Assembly: GCF_013141695.1 (NCBI RefSeq)
Contig: NZ_WHNY01000064.1
Coordinates: forward strand, 62,001-126,000
Length of the DNA stretch: 64,000 nt
Origin: Paenibacillus plantarum
GTDB taxonomy: Bacteria; Bacillota; Bacilli; Paenibacillales; NBRC-103111
Direction of reading: 5' to 3'
The notes below the pieces were generated by a model, which was given only the letters and a program-made list of their open reading frames with translations, was not told where the DNA came from and made no database searches. The number at the start of each line of letters is the position of its first letter. The first letter of the stretch is position 1. The translations under genes were made by a program, and so were the position numbers. This document shows positions 8,277 through 17,200 of this stretch, piece after piece.

Positions 8277-9256
8277 TCGAAAAGAACTCCCATGGATGAG
8301 CTGCGATTATGCACAAGTGAATCATAGACCTGGACGGCTTCTAATGGGGAATAACGATGGGTAATCAATGGGGTGACATCCATTCTTCCTTGCATGATAT
8401 AGCTTAAAAACAGCTCTGTCATAGCGGGATGATCCCAATCTTTATAATTCATAGTTCCATGGATACCGAGAATAGAAACGGAGTTGGACACTACATTACG
8501 TCCCATCCCTTGTTCAGAAGGAGTAGCGGTATCCCCAAGTAAAATGACACGTCCCAAAGGTTTGACGAGTTGTGTGGCTTGGGCTAATACAGCCGGATGG
8601 CCGGTAATATCGAAGATGACATCCAACATTTTCCCATTCGTATGTTTGGCGATGTCTTCCTTCGCTTTCCCACCGTCCATGGCCATCCGGTGGATACCCG
8701 GTTTGTTCTGTACAAGCTCGATCCGGCTTTGGGCAGGATCTATGGCAAAGATCTCTTTGACCCCGGATAGATAGAGGTACTGGGTAACTATTTGTCCAAG
8801 GAGTCCAAGGCCGATGACTCCGACCGTTTCTCCCAGTAATAATTCTGCTCTCCTCACTCCAAGCTGTGTTGTTTTGGAAAGATTGATCCATACGCCTTGC
8901 TCAGAGTTGACCTTATCAGGAAGGCGAGTTGCACGACTTGCCTCCGTTTTGAAATATTGGGAATGCGAAGTCTCAACAAATACGCGATCACCTTTCTGAA
9001 TTCCCTGCACATCATCTCCGACTTTCAGCACTTCAGCCACCATGGAATAGCCTGGGTGGAAGGGATACTTAACCCAGCTCGACCAGTTCGTATCCTTGTC
9101 AAACACGCCTCTGAGACATTGAAGCTCTGTTCCTGTGCTAATGAGTGAAGCGATCGCAGCACATAAAATTTCTGTCTTACCGAGCGATGAATCGAATAAT
9201 TCCTTGCGAATTTCAACTTTTTGTTTTTCCGCGAAAACGATACGTAATGTTTCCAT
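8258..9256 (-). CDS. Medium-chain dehydrogenase/reductase, alcohol dehydrogenase-like
   Basis: A 332-residue MDR-family protein with a GroES-like N-terminal half and a Rossmann half carrying VIGLGLLGQ. The metal-binding Cys/His residues of classical zinc alcohol dehydrogenases are not evident, which fits the sugar-related MDR subgroup seen beside or fused to Gfo/Idh proteins. GAGGAGG lies just upstream of the ATG. A Gfo/Idh remnant overlaps its 3' end, so it once formed a two-gene unit. It likely oxidises or reduces a sugar-derived polyol or ketone; the substrate is not identifiable. Confidence 0.85.
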   Translation of the reverse strand: METLRIVFAEKQKVEIRKELFDSSLGKTEILCAAIASLISTGTELQCLRGVFDKDTNWSSWVKYPFHPGYSMVAEVLKVGDDVQGIQKGDRVFVETSHSQYFKTEASRATRLPDKVNSEQGVWINLSKTTQLGVRRAELLLGETVGVIGLGLLGQIVTQYLYLSGVKEIFAIDPAQSRIELVQNKPGIHRMAMDGGKAKEDIAKHTNGKMLDVIFDITGHPAVLAQATQLVKPLGRVILLGDTATPSEQGMGRNVVSNSVSILGIHGTMNYKDWDHPAMTELFLSYIMQGRMDVTPLITHRYSPLEAVQVYDSLVHNRSSSMGVLFDWTRLA

Positions 9257-9381
9257 GTAATGACCTCCTCAGAAGGGATGACTTACCCTTGTGAATAGCT
9301 TAAAGGTATCGGCCCATGAAAAAAAGAGCATAGATTTGTGGGAATTTAACACTTATACAGGTCGAATATGCTGGATGAATG

Positions 9382-10215
9382 TTAGATGTTTTTATTAAAT
9401 AAACCCTTGTATTGTGAAGGCGAAATTCCTGTGTATTTTTTAAAAAGCCGCGTAAATGTTTGGATATCGTTAAACCCGAGGGAGTTACTGATTTCCGTAA
9501 TGTTCATTCTCGCCATTTCTAAAAGTGATTTGGCTTTCGCGATTTTGATCTCTCGATGCAGCAGGATGGGCGACTTGCCGAACAATTCTTTGAAATGATT
9601 GCTGACATAGGTGGGGTTCATATGTAATTCCTTGGCTAGCTCCTGTAAGGAAAAGGAGGCTTCAGGCTGAGACACAATCTTCAATAAGAGGGAGAAAAAG
9701 CTTTGAGATTGCTGCCTTGTAGCAACGGCATCTGTGCTTCCAAAAGCATTATCCAATAATAAATAAAGTAATTCCAGCGATTTGGCTTTTTGCAAAATGA
9801 TGTTGGGGATGTAGCCATTGCGTGTCTTGGATATCATAAATTCATCGAACACAGCCTCAAATTTCAAGTGATTCTTCAGCGGATAAATGTAGGGAATTTG
9901 TAGGAATGGCAGAACATCAACCACATGTTGGATCTTATAAGTGAAATGCCACCAAAGAAATTCAGTTTCTTCATCACTATCTTTGTATTGATCATGCTCA
10001 AGATGTGGAGGGATAAAGATAACGGTCCTTGGATGAATGACATAAACTTGGTCCTGAACCCTAAGTTTAGCTGAGCCTTTTCTAACGTAAGTCATCATAT
10101 AAAATTCTTGAAGTACTCTATTCTGATAGTTCATCTCATTACGGTGATGGATATCGAACGTAAAAATTTTCAATTCGGCTGTTTCTAGCAGAGAAGAGAT
10201 GATATCATCCCTCAC
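9382..10215 (-). CDS. AraC-family transcriptional regulator
   Basis: A 277-residue one-component regulator. The N-terminal half resembles a cupin-type effector domain (DIHHRNEMN, then TVIFIPPHLEHDQY). The C-terminal hundred residues hold the double helix-turn-helix, ending in the family signature FNDIQTFTRLFKKYTGISPSQYK. The start is GTG, preceded at a distance by AAGGATG. It lies upstream of the minus-strand dehydrogenase and divergent from the second sugar importer, so either or both may be targets; the 356-bp gap between 10215 and 10572 would contain the sites. Confidence 0.9.
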   Translation of the reverse strand: MRDDIISSLLETAELKIFTFDIHHRNEMNYQNRVLQEFYMMTYVRKGSAKLRVQDQVYVIHPRTVIFIPPHLEHDQYKDSDEETEFLWWHFTYKIQHVVDVLPFLQIPYIYPLKNHLKFEAVFDEFMISKTRNGYIPNIILQKAKSLELLYLLLDNAFGSTDAVATRQQSQSFFSLLLKIVSQPEASFSLQELAKELHMNPTYVSNHFKELFGKSPILLHREIKIAKAKSLLEMARMNITEISNSLGFNDIQTFTRLFKKYTGISPSQYKGLFNKNI

Positions 10216-10571
10216 AAGTCTTCACATCCTTTTCACCCTAAGCGCAGCTTGCTCGTGATGCAGTTTAACTATATTTTAACATAAATACGTGAGGGCAGTT
10301 GCAAGGTTGTCTGCATGTTTATCATCATTTTGTTCACTCTTTCATCATTTTTATGGTTTTCGGAAAAACGGTGAAGTTGGTTAGAAAAACGACGATTTTC
10401 AGCCTCACAGTACTCCGATAGAGTAATGGATATAAAGGAGTGAGAGAGCAAGCATATGAACACATGTAACGTGCTTAAACAGAATGAACAGAATGATAGG
10501 TGGTCACAAATAACGATTGTTATTGTAAGCGTGCTCAGACTCAACTTACAGAGAAGGAGTGTAGGGACATC
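10216..10571. other. Divergent regulatory gap between AraC regulator and second sugar importer
   Basis: A 356-bp non-coding stretch. On the minus strand a weak promoter can be drawn (TTGCAA at 10299-10304 with TATGTT 17 bp downstream). On the plus side a cre-like site lies at 10523-10537, between the far-upstream in-frame ATG at 10500 and the real start at 10572. No terminator or small gene was seen. Confidence 0.5.
10523..10537 (+). promoter_or_regulatory. cre-like site (CcpA) upstream of the second sugar importer
   Basis: TTGTAAGCGTGCTCA matches the core of the CcpA consensus WTGNAANCGNWWNCA at all positions except the two central W positions. It lies 35 bp before the start codon at 10572, where binding would block transcription in the presence of a preferred sugar. 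Confidence 0.45.
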
Positions 10572-11543
10572 ATGAAAACAACGCATGGTTCGACAATGCA
10601 AGCAACTGCAGCTTCTAAACTGCCAGTTCCAAGTAGAGGCAGGAAGCTGAAGGATCGCTTGTGGAGAGAACGTTACTTATTCCTGCTTCTAATGCCAGGT
10701 TTAATTTATTTTATCGTGTACCGATATATCCCCATGCTTGGAAATATCATTGCCTTCCAGGATTACAGCCCATTTCGAGGATTCTTACACAGCGATTGGG
10801 TAGGGTTGAAGCATTTCAAGACGATATTCAGCGATCAGGAAGTTATCCGTGTACTGTGGAATACGCTTTTATTGTCTTTTTTACAAATTGCGTTCGCCTT
10901 TCCAGTTCCGATTATTTTGGCGATCATGCTCAATGAAATCAGGAATGAGCGGTTTAAGCGAATCGTGCAATCCATTATTTATTTACCCCATTTCTTATCT
11001 TGGGTAGTTGTCATCGGAATTGTGACGATATTCCTCAAATCGGAGGGGATTGTTAACTGGGCGCTTACCCCGTTGTTCGGCATGGAGCCGATCCAATTCC
11101 TCCAAGAACCAGGTTGGTTCATGCCTTTAATCATATTGGAGGTCATCTGGAAAGAGGCAGGATGGGGGACGATCATATTTCTAGCCACGTTATCCTCCAT
11201 TAGTCCGAGTTTATATGAAGCAGCAGTCGTGGATGGAGCAAGCCGCTGGCGGCAAATTTGGCATATTACTTTACCAGGCTTACGCAGTACTATCATTATC
11301 TTGTTTATCCTCCGTCTGGGCACTGTACTGGATTCTGGTTTCGAGCAGGTATTCCTGATGCTAAATCCATTTACGATGGATGTTGGGAATGTATTGGATA
11401 CTTTTGTGTATTTCAAAGGGATTCAAAAAGCAGACATTAGCTTTGGAACGGCGGTTGGCTTATTCAAAAGCGTGGTTGGTCTCATATTAATTCTTGTTGC
11501 GAATCGGGTGGCCAAGAAGTTTGGAGACGGAGGCGTCTTTTAA
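10572..11543 (+). CDS. Carbohydrate ABC importer permease, LplB type
   Basis: First gene of the second sugar importer, 323 residues from ATG 10572. I prefer this start to the in-frame ATG at 10500 because GAAGGAG lies about 12 bases before it and a cre-like site lies between the two. About six membrane helices are visible, with the N-terminal MPGLIYFIVYRYIPMLG block and the EAA loop YEAAVVDGASRW followed by LPG. It is followed 28 bp later by the partner permease and then by a lipoprotein and a large secreted lyase. The context suggests uptake of oligosaccharides released by that lyase. Confidence 0.92.
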   Translation: MKTTHGSTMQATAASKLPVPSRGRKLKDRLWRERYLFLLLMPGLIYFIVYRYIPMLGNIIAFQDYSPFRGFLHSDWVGLKHFKTIFSDQEVIRVLWNTLLLSFLQIAFAFPVPIILAIMLNEIRNERFKRIVQSIIYLPHFLSWVVVIGIVTIFLKSEGIVNWALTPLFGMEPIQFLQEPGWFMPLIILEVIWKEAGWGTIIFLATLSSISPSLYEAAVVDGASRWRQIWHITLPGLRSTIIILFILRLGTVLDSGFEQVFLMLNPFTMDVGNVLDTFVYFKGIQKADISFGTAVGLFKSVVGLILILVANRVAKKFGDGGVF

Positions 11544-11571
11544 TAATTAATAAGAAGGAAGGTAACCACCC

Positions 11572-12459
11572 ATGTATAATCAGAAGTCGATGTCCGGACG
11601 AGTCGCGGATATCCTTATTATCGCTGGACTGAGCCTGTTAGCTATCCTCATGCTCTTTCCCTTTTACTACATCTTCGTCATTTCCTTTACTTCCTATCAG
11701 GAATACGCGGTAAGCGAGCTGATCTTATGGCCGGAGAGGTGGGTTACGGATGCGTACGATTACATCCTTAAATCCCATGAGTTTATTCGTTCGATTGGTG
11801 TCAGTGTGTACGTCACTGTTCTTGGGAGTCTTGTCAATTTAATATTGACGGCAACGATGGCCTATGCAATAACTCGAAATATTTGGGGAGAAAAAGTATA
11901 CTTGTTTTTGGTACTGTTTACCTTCATATTCAATGCAGGTATGATTCCAACGTATTTAATGGTTCAAGCTACATCTCTTATCAATAGTTATTGGGCGCTT
12001 ATTATTCCAGGTGCTATCAATTCATTCAACCTTATTGTTATGCGTCAGTTCTTCCTCAGTATCCCGAATGAATTGAATGAATCGGCTTTAATTGATGGTG
12101 CCAACGACATACAGATTTTCACAAAAATTGTAATTCCTTTATCCAAGCCAGCATTCGCGACTTTTGGATTGTTCTACGCGGTAGCCCATTGGAATACGTA
12201 TTTTACGGCTATCTTGTATCTGAATGATCCTGCCAAGTGGACGATACAAGTGATTCTGCGGCAAATCGTAGTTCTCAACGATCCAACGAATTCCTTAGCA
12301 TCAGCAGCTCGTGATGCTGCGAAGTCAGGCTTTCTTCCTCCAGCAGAAACGATAGGAATGGCCGCCATTTTATTAGCGACCTTGCCGATCCTAATCGTTT
12401 ATCCCTTTCTGCAAAAGCATTTTGCGAAAGGGGTGATGCTTGGGTCTGTGAAAGGTTGA
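11572..12459 (+). CDS. Carbohydrate ABC importer permease, YtcP/AraQ type
   Basis: The 295-residue partner of the preceding permease. It has about six membrane segments, the EAA loop (LNESALIDGANDIQ, then IVIPLSKP) and the typical C-terminus HFAKGVMLGSVKG. GGAAGG precedes the ATG. The dipartite LplB/YtcP pair forms the membrane channel; the ATPase must come from elsewhere in the genome. Confidence 0.93.
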   Translation: MYNQKSMSGRVADILIIAGLSLLAILMLFPFYYIFVISFTSYQEYAVSELILWPERWVTDAYDYILKSHEFIRSIGVSVYVTVLGSLVNLILTATMAYAITRNIWGEKVYLFLVLFTFIFNAGMIPTYLMVQATSLINSYWALIIPGAINSFNLIVMRQFFLSIPNELNESALIDGANDIQIFTKIVIPLSKPAFATFGLFYAVAHWNTYFTAILYLNDPAKWTIQVILRQIVVLNDPTNSLASAARDAAKSGFLPPAETIGMAAILLATLPILIVYPFLQKHFAKGVMLGSVKG

Positions 12460-12531
12460 TGGTACCTAGTTAGCTAAATACAAGGGCGTCATAAAGAAGA
12501 GTTGACAACTAATCTGAGGAGGAAAACTTCA

Positions 12532-14130
12532 ATGAAAAAAATACTAACTATTGGACTTACCGTAAGTTTAGCTTCAAGCTTGGCCGCATGTTCATCGGAA
12601 ACCAAGAAGCCTGAAACAAGCGTTGCTGCAACAGGCACACCCGTGACGACTGCAAGTGCTACACCTAATGCTGCAGCTAAGAAAATTACCATATCGACGA
12701 TTTTCGGGACGTGGTCTTCTCCAATTCCGAGTGCTACAGGCGATGGGATAAGGAAGATTAACGAGAAATTTAATGTGGACTACAAGCCGCAATTTGTCCC
12801 TTTTGGTGAATATGGCAGCAAATTACCGGTCGTAATGGCTGCTGGAGATTTGCCTGATGTCATCGGAATGGAGAGTGCAGATGCGAATTTTTTCAAATGG
12901 GCGAAACAAGGTGCTTTCCTTCCACTGAATGATTATATCGACAAATATCCCTCGTTGAAATTGGTTCCCAAAAGTGTGTGGGATGCTGTGAGTGTAGATG
13001 GAAAAATCTACGCAATTCCGCAATACTTCCCTTCGAAGTATGGAAAAAAACCTGTTATTCGCAAAGACTGGCTGGATAACCTCGGACTCAAGATGCCGAC
13101 CAACTATGACGAATTGAAGAAAGTGGCGATTGCATTCGCGAAGGATGACCCGGACAAGAATGGGAAAAACGATACGTATGGGCTTGCGCTGTCTAAGCAG
13201 ATGGTATATGGGGCAGCGATGGGCGCTCAGTGGGATGTTGGTTGGTATAACAAAAACGAGCAAGGTCAATTAATTCCAGGTATCATATCGGATGGATTCA
13301 AGGAGCAGACGCAATTGCTTGCAGACCTGTACAAAGAAGGAGCTTTACACAAGGATTGGGCGGTTTCTAATGTAAACGATGTTCGTAAAGATTTCTATGC
13401 CGGGAAATATGGGATTTGGTATGAGCAGCCATTTGGGACTGTTGAGGATCTCTTTACAAGTATGAAGCAATTGTTCCCCGCAGCGGAAGTTGTTACGATT
13501 CCTGCTTTCAAACAAGCGGATGGGGGGCAAGGCTACACAGCACTCTCCGGTTATTATACACTGACCATGTTGAATGCCAAGACAAAGAGTGATCCAGATA
13601 AAATAAACCGAATTCTGCAAATGCAAGATTACTTCCGTACCTTCATTCCTATTGATAATCGCAACCCCCAGAATGCTGAGTTTGACTGGGCATTTGGTGG
13701 TGAAAACGTTGGGTACAAGATGGTGAATGGAACCCCGTCTGTCATTGACGTGGCAGGGTTAGATAAACGTCCTAGCAGATACTCGGGTGGTGTAACTGGT
13801 TGGGCGCCAAATGATGAAGCTAATGAGCTAGGCAAAACATATTCCAATGCATTTACGAAGGCCTACGCAAATTCAACAGTAGAATTATTAAAGAATACTA
13901 AATTTTATCTTAATCCTGTAGACCGCATTTATTCCGAGCTTCTCGCATCCAAGGGTGCAGAATTGAGCCTAATTACTCAGGAATGGCAAACCAAGATGAT
14001 CGTAGGACAGGAGCCAATTTCCAACTGGGGCAAGATGGTTGATGAGTATATGAAAAAAGGCGGAAAAGAAGTCATTGACGATGTAAATAAAATATTACAG
14101 ACATCAGGAATCAAGGGAGAATGGAAATAA
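12532..14130 (+). CDS. Extracellular sugar-binding lipoprotein, LplA type
   Basis: A 532-residue lipid-anchored receptor for the second importer. The start is ATG 12532, seven or eight bases after GAGGAGG; the in-frame ATG at 12502 lacks a site. The signal peptide ends in SLAAC (Cys20), then a Thr/Ala/Ser-rich linker. The body contains the DPDKNGKNDTYG loop that recurs in LplA-type receptors and in the fourth importer of this window. A short stem-loop and a large secreted lyase follow, so receptor and lyase are probably regulated together but expressed at different levels. The ligand is likely an oligosaccharide made by that lyase. Confidence 0.92.
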   Translation: MKKILTIGLTVSLASSLAACSSETKKPETSVAATGTPVTTASATPNAAAKKITISTIFGTWSSPIPSATGDGIRKINEKFNVDYKPQFVPFGEYGSKLPVVMAAGDLPDVIGMESADANFFKWAKQGAFLPLNDYIDKYPSLKLVPKSVWDAVSVDGKIYAIPQYFPSKYGKKPVIRKDWLDNLGLKMPTNYDELKKVAIAFAKDDPDKNGKNDTYGLALSKQMVYGAAMGAQWDVGWYNKNEQGQLIPGIISDGFKEQTQLLADLYKEGALHKDWAVSNVNDVRKDFYAGKYGIWYEQPFGTVEDLFTSMKQLFPAAEVVTIPAFKQADGGQGYTALSGYYTLTMLNAKTKSDPDKINRILQMQDYFRTFIPIDNRNPQNAEFDWAFGGENVGYKMVNGTPSVIDVAGLDKRPSRYSGGVTGWAPNDEANELGKTYSNAFTKAYANSTVELLKNTKFYLNPVDRIYSELLASKGAELSLITQEWQTKMIVGQEPISNWGKMVDEYMKKGGKEVIDDVNKILQTSGIKGEWK

Positions 14131-14150
14131 GCTTTGCCTAATGAATAGTG

Positions 14151-14174
14151 GGGGGAGCTTACTCCTCCTTTTTA
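14151..14174 (+). terminator. Short stem-loop with T-tract between lipoprotein and lyase genes
   Basis: GGGGGAG at 14151-14157 pairs with CTCCTCC (one G-T pair) around a four-base loop, followed by TTTTT. The stem is only 7 bp, so it probably attenuates read-through into the lyase gene instead of fully blocking it. Confidence 0.6.
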
Positions 14175-14200
14175 GTTTAACTAACCAAGGAGGTTTGATG

Positions 14201-17200
14201 ATGGAAAAACTACAAAAAGGTCCCTTTCCCTTGTTCGTGGCTATTTGTATATTTATTTCTGCCTTATGGACGGCTGGCTTTGGGTTAACAAATACGGCTA
14301 ATGCGGCCACCTCTCTTCTTCTTAATGGTAGTTTTGAAAGCGTATCCAGTGGTGTACCGACGGGATGGGTTAATAAAGATTATACGCCCGGGCCAATGAT
14401 TAGCGTCAGCACGGAAGTATATAAGGAGGGAAATCATTCCTTAAAGATTGACGCAACCGCGAGAGGACGGGTGGCTTCCTATCAAAAGGTGAACGTTACA
14501 CCAGGTACAACATACCGATATTCCACTTGGATCAAAACGCAAGATGTCGTTACTGATTTTTCATTAGGTGCACGAGTTCGGTTATACTTCGAGAACAGCG
14601 CATCTGTGCTCACAGGGGTATTTACGAATACCGCCGACTTAAAGGGAACCAATGATTGGACATATCGAGAAAGACTTGTAACGGCACCTAGCGATGCAGT
14701 AAGGCTGGTGGTGGAAATTAGTCCGGATACAGGAACCGGGATTTCATGGTTTGATGATCAAAAACTTGACATTCCCGTGAGCAGTGTTGCAGTAAGCCGT
14801 AAGGTCATCCCGCTTGAACTGGGTGCTTCTACGACGGTTACAGCACAAGTGTATCCTGTCCATGCTACAGAACAAGCGATCATCTGGACTTCGTCTAACC
14901 CTAGTGTGGCGGTCGTAACGAATGGAGTCGTAAGCGCTCTTGGTGCTGGAAGCGCAACAATCACAGCAACGACAGTTGATGGAGGTTTTAAAGATACATC
15001 GACGGTTACCGTCAATCTCCCCATTATTCATCCGACGGGGATATCTTTAAAAAACCACCGCATAATAGCCGCCCCTGGTGATCAAGTTCAGCTCCAATCG
15101 GTTGTATTACCAGCAAATGCAACGAATAAGACGGTACAGTGGAACTCCTCGAATTCGAGTGTTGCAGGGGTTAACAGCGTCGGAATGGTTACGATTATCG
15201 GGAGCGGGACAGCTCTCATCACGGCTACAACGGAGGACGGAAACTTTACGGATCAGTGTGTGATAGATGCAAGCAACTTGATTAAGGATGCTTCCTTTGA
15301 TCAGACATCTACGCTGCCGAACAGCAATTGGAAGATATATCAGGGTTCTCCTACCCAATTTACCGCCACGGTAGATGAGTCCGTATATAAGACGGGATCC
15401 CATTCACTTAAAATTAATGTGGGTCTCAGCGGTTCAGGTTCCGTATACCAAGGTATTAGTGTTAATGAAGGGGTCAACTATAAGTTCTCTGGTTGGATGA
15501 AACCTGAAGTTTCAGGAAGAACAGGTGCGAGAATCAGCTATTATTTCAAAGATAGCAATGGAAAGAAGATAGCGAATGATAAGTATATATATTTAACGGC
15601 ACAGTCTCAATCCGATGGATGGGTATATGTGGAGGAATTGGGCATTCAAGCTCCTCCTACAGCAACATTGATTGTGTTAGCCGCTTTTCCAGAATCAGGC
15701 TCTGGTGTAACCTGGTATGACGATATGGTTTTGGCGCCATGGAATCAGGTAGAGAGCATATCACTCACACCTTTAAGCAGTGTGCTTTCGATTGGCGATA
15801 CGTTACCGCTCCAAGCTCAGGTGTTTCCTGTGGAGGCATCCAACAAATTGGTGACGTGGTCGTCATCTGATACGAACGTGGCAGCAGTTGACTCATCAGG
15901 CGTCGTGAATGCGTTCACGAAGGGGATCGCGGTCATTACAGCGAGAGCTGTAGAGAAGTCACTTGCTGTTCATAGTGTGATTCGAGTAGGTTCAACAGAT
16001 ATTACCATTAATAATCAGCAACTTGATACTTCATTTTCAACCCCAATTAGTGGTCATGTTGCTGCAACTGATTCGAATAGTCATCCGCTTTCCTATTTCA
16101 GGCTTCTTGAGCCTTCTCATGGAACAGTAGTTGTGGGCAGCGATGGTGGCTGGGTATACAAGCCCGATATTAACTTTACCGGTGAAGACGCTTTCCTCGT
16201 TGCAGTAACCGATGGCCAAGGGAATTATGCGTATAATACAAATACGATTAAAGTAAAAACGATGGCAGAAGCGTTGAGTCCCCTGCAGCAGGTTCATCCC
16301 AGACTGTATATCAACGATTCCAAGGTCACGCAGCTGAAGGCAGCTATCGCACCAGGAGGGACACATGAAGCGTTGTGGAGGGAATTTAAAGCTCTTGTCG
16401 ATACTCAGCTTGGTGCGCCTGACCTGTATCACCAGGATCCAAATGATCTGGAGCAGAATTGGCAACGGGATGTCGGCAATAAGACCGTCAATTTCGCGTT
16501 TGCATATGTATTGTCAGGCGAAGCTAAATATCTGAATGCTGCTAAAACATGGGCGATAGCTTCGGTCAACTATCCAAACTGGGGATTAGGGCAATTAAAA
16601 AATGCTGAGCTTGCCGCTGGTCATCAATTATTTAGTTTGGGGATTGTATACGATTGGCTGTACAACGATTTAGATGTTGGAATAAAGCAAATAATAGTTG
16701 ATACGTTGAAAGAACGCGGCAATGAAATGTATAGGAAGGGAGCAGGTCTTCCCTTCAACGGACAAGAGATTAAGGCTTATTGGAGTCAAATGTATTTGGC
16801 CAATCATATGTGGGTTAATCTCGGAGGGCTAACAGCAGCAGGTCTTGCGATCTATGATGTGGATAATGATACACAATCGAAGGTACTACCTTGGCTTCAA
16901 TTCACTGTGCAGAGGTTTAACAAATCGGCCGAAGTGCTAGGAGATGATGGAGCGAGCATTGAGGGGGTTGCTTACGGACAATATGGACTCTCCTGGCTCA
17001 TTCAATATGCCAAGCTTTCTGAAAAGTTTTTTAATAATAATATGCTGGGTAATGATTACTTTAAGAACAGCTCTAAATATTTCAACTACACGATGCTGCC
17101 TAAGGATAGTTGGACAAATAAGATAAACCATTTGAATATTGCTGACGATCCCAGCGAGAACTGGTATGGGCCTGATTACTTGCTGCGGGTTTTAGCAGCC

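Noticed and set aside
9386..9598. Plus-strand open frame opposite the AraC gene
   Set aside because: It is a reverse-strand shadow of the AraC helix-turn-helix coding region without a ribosome-binding site.
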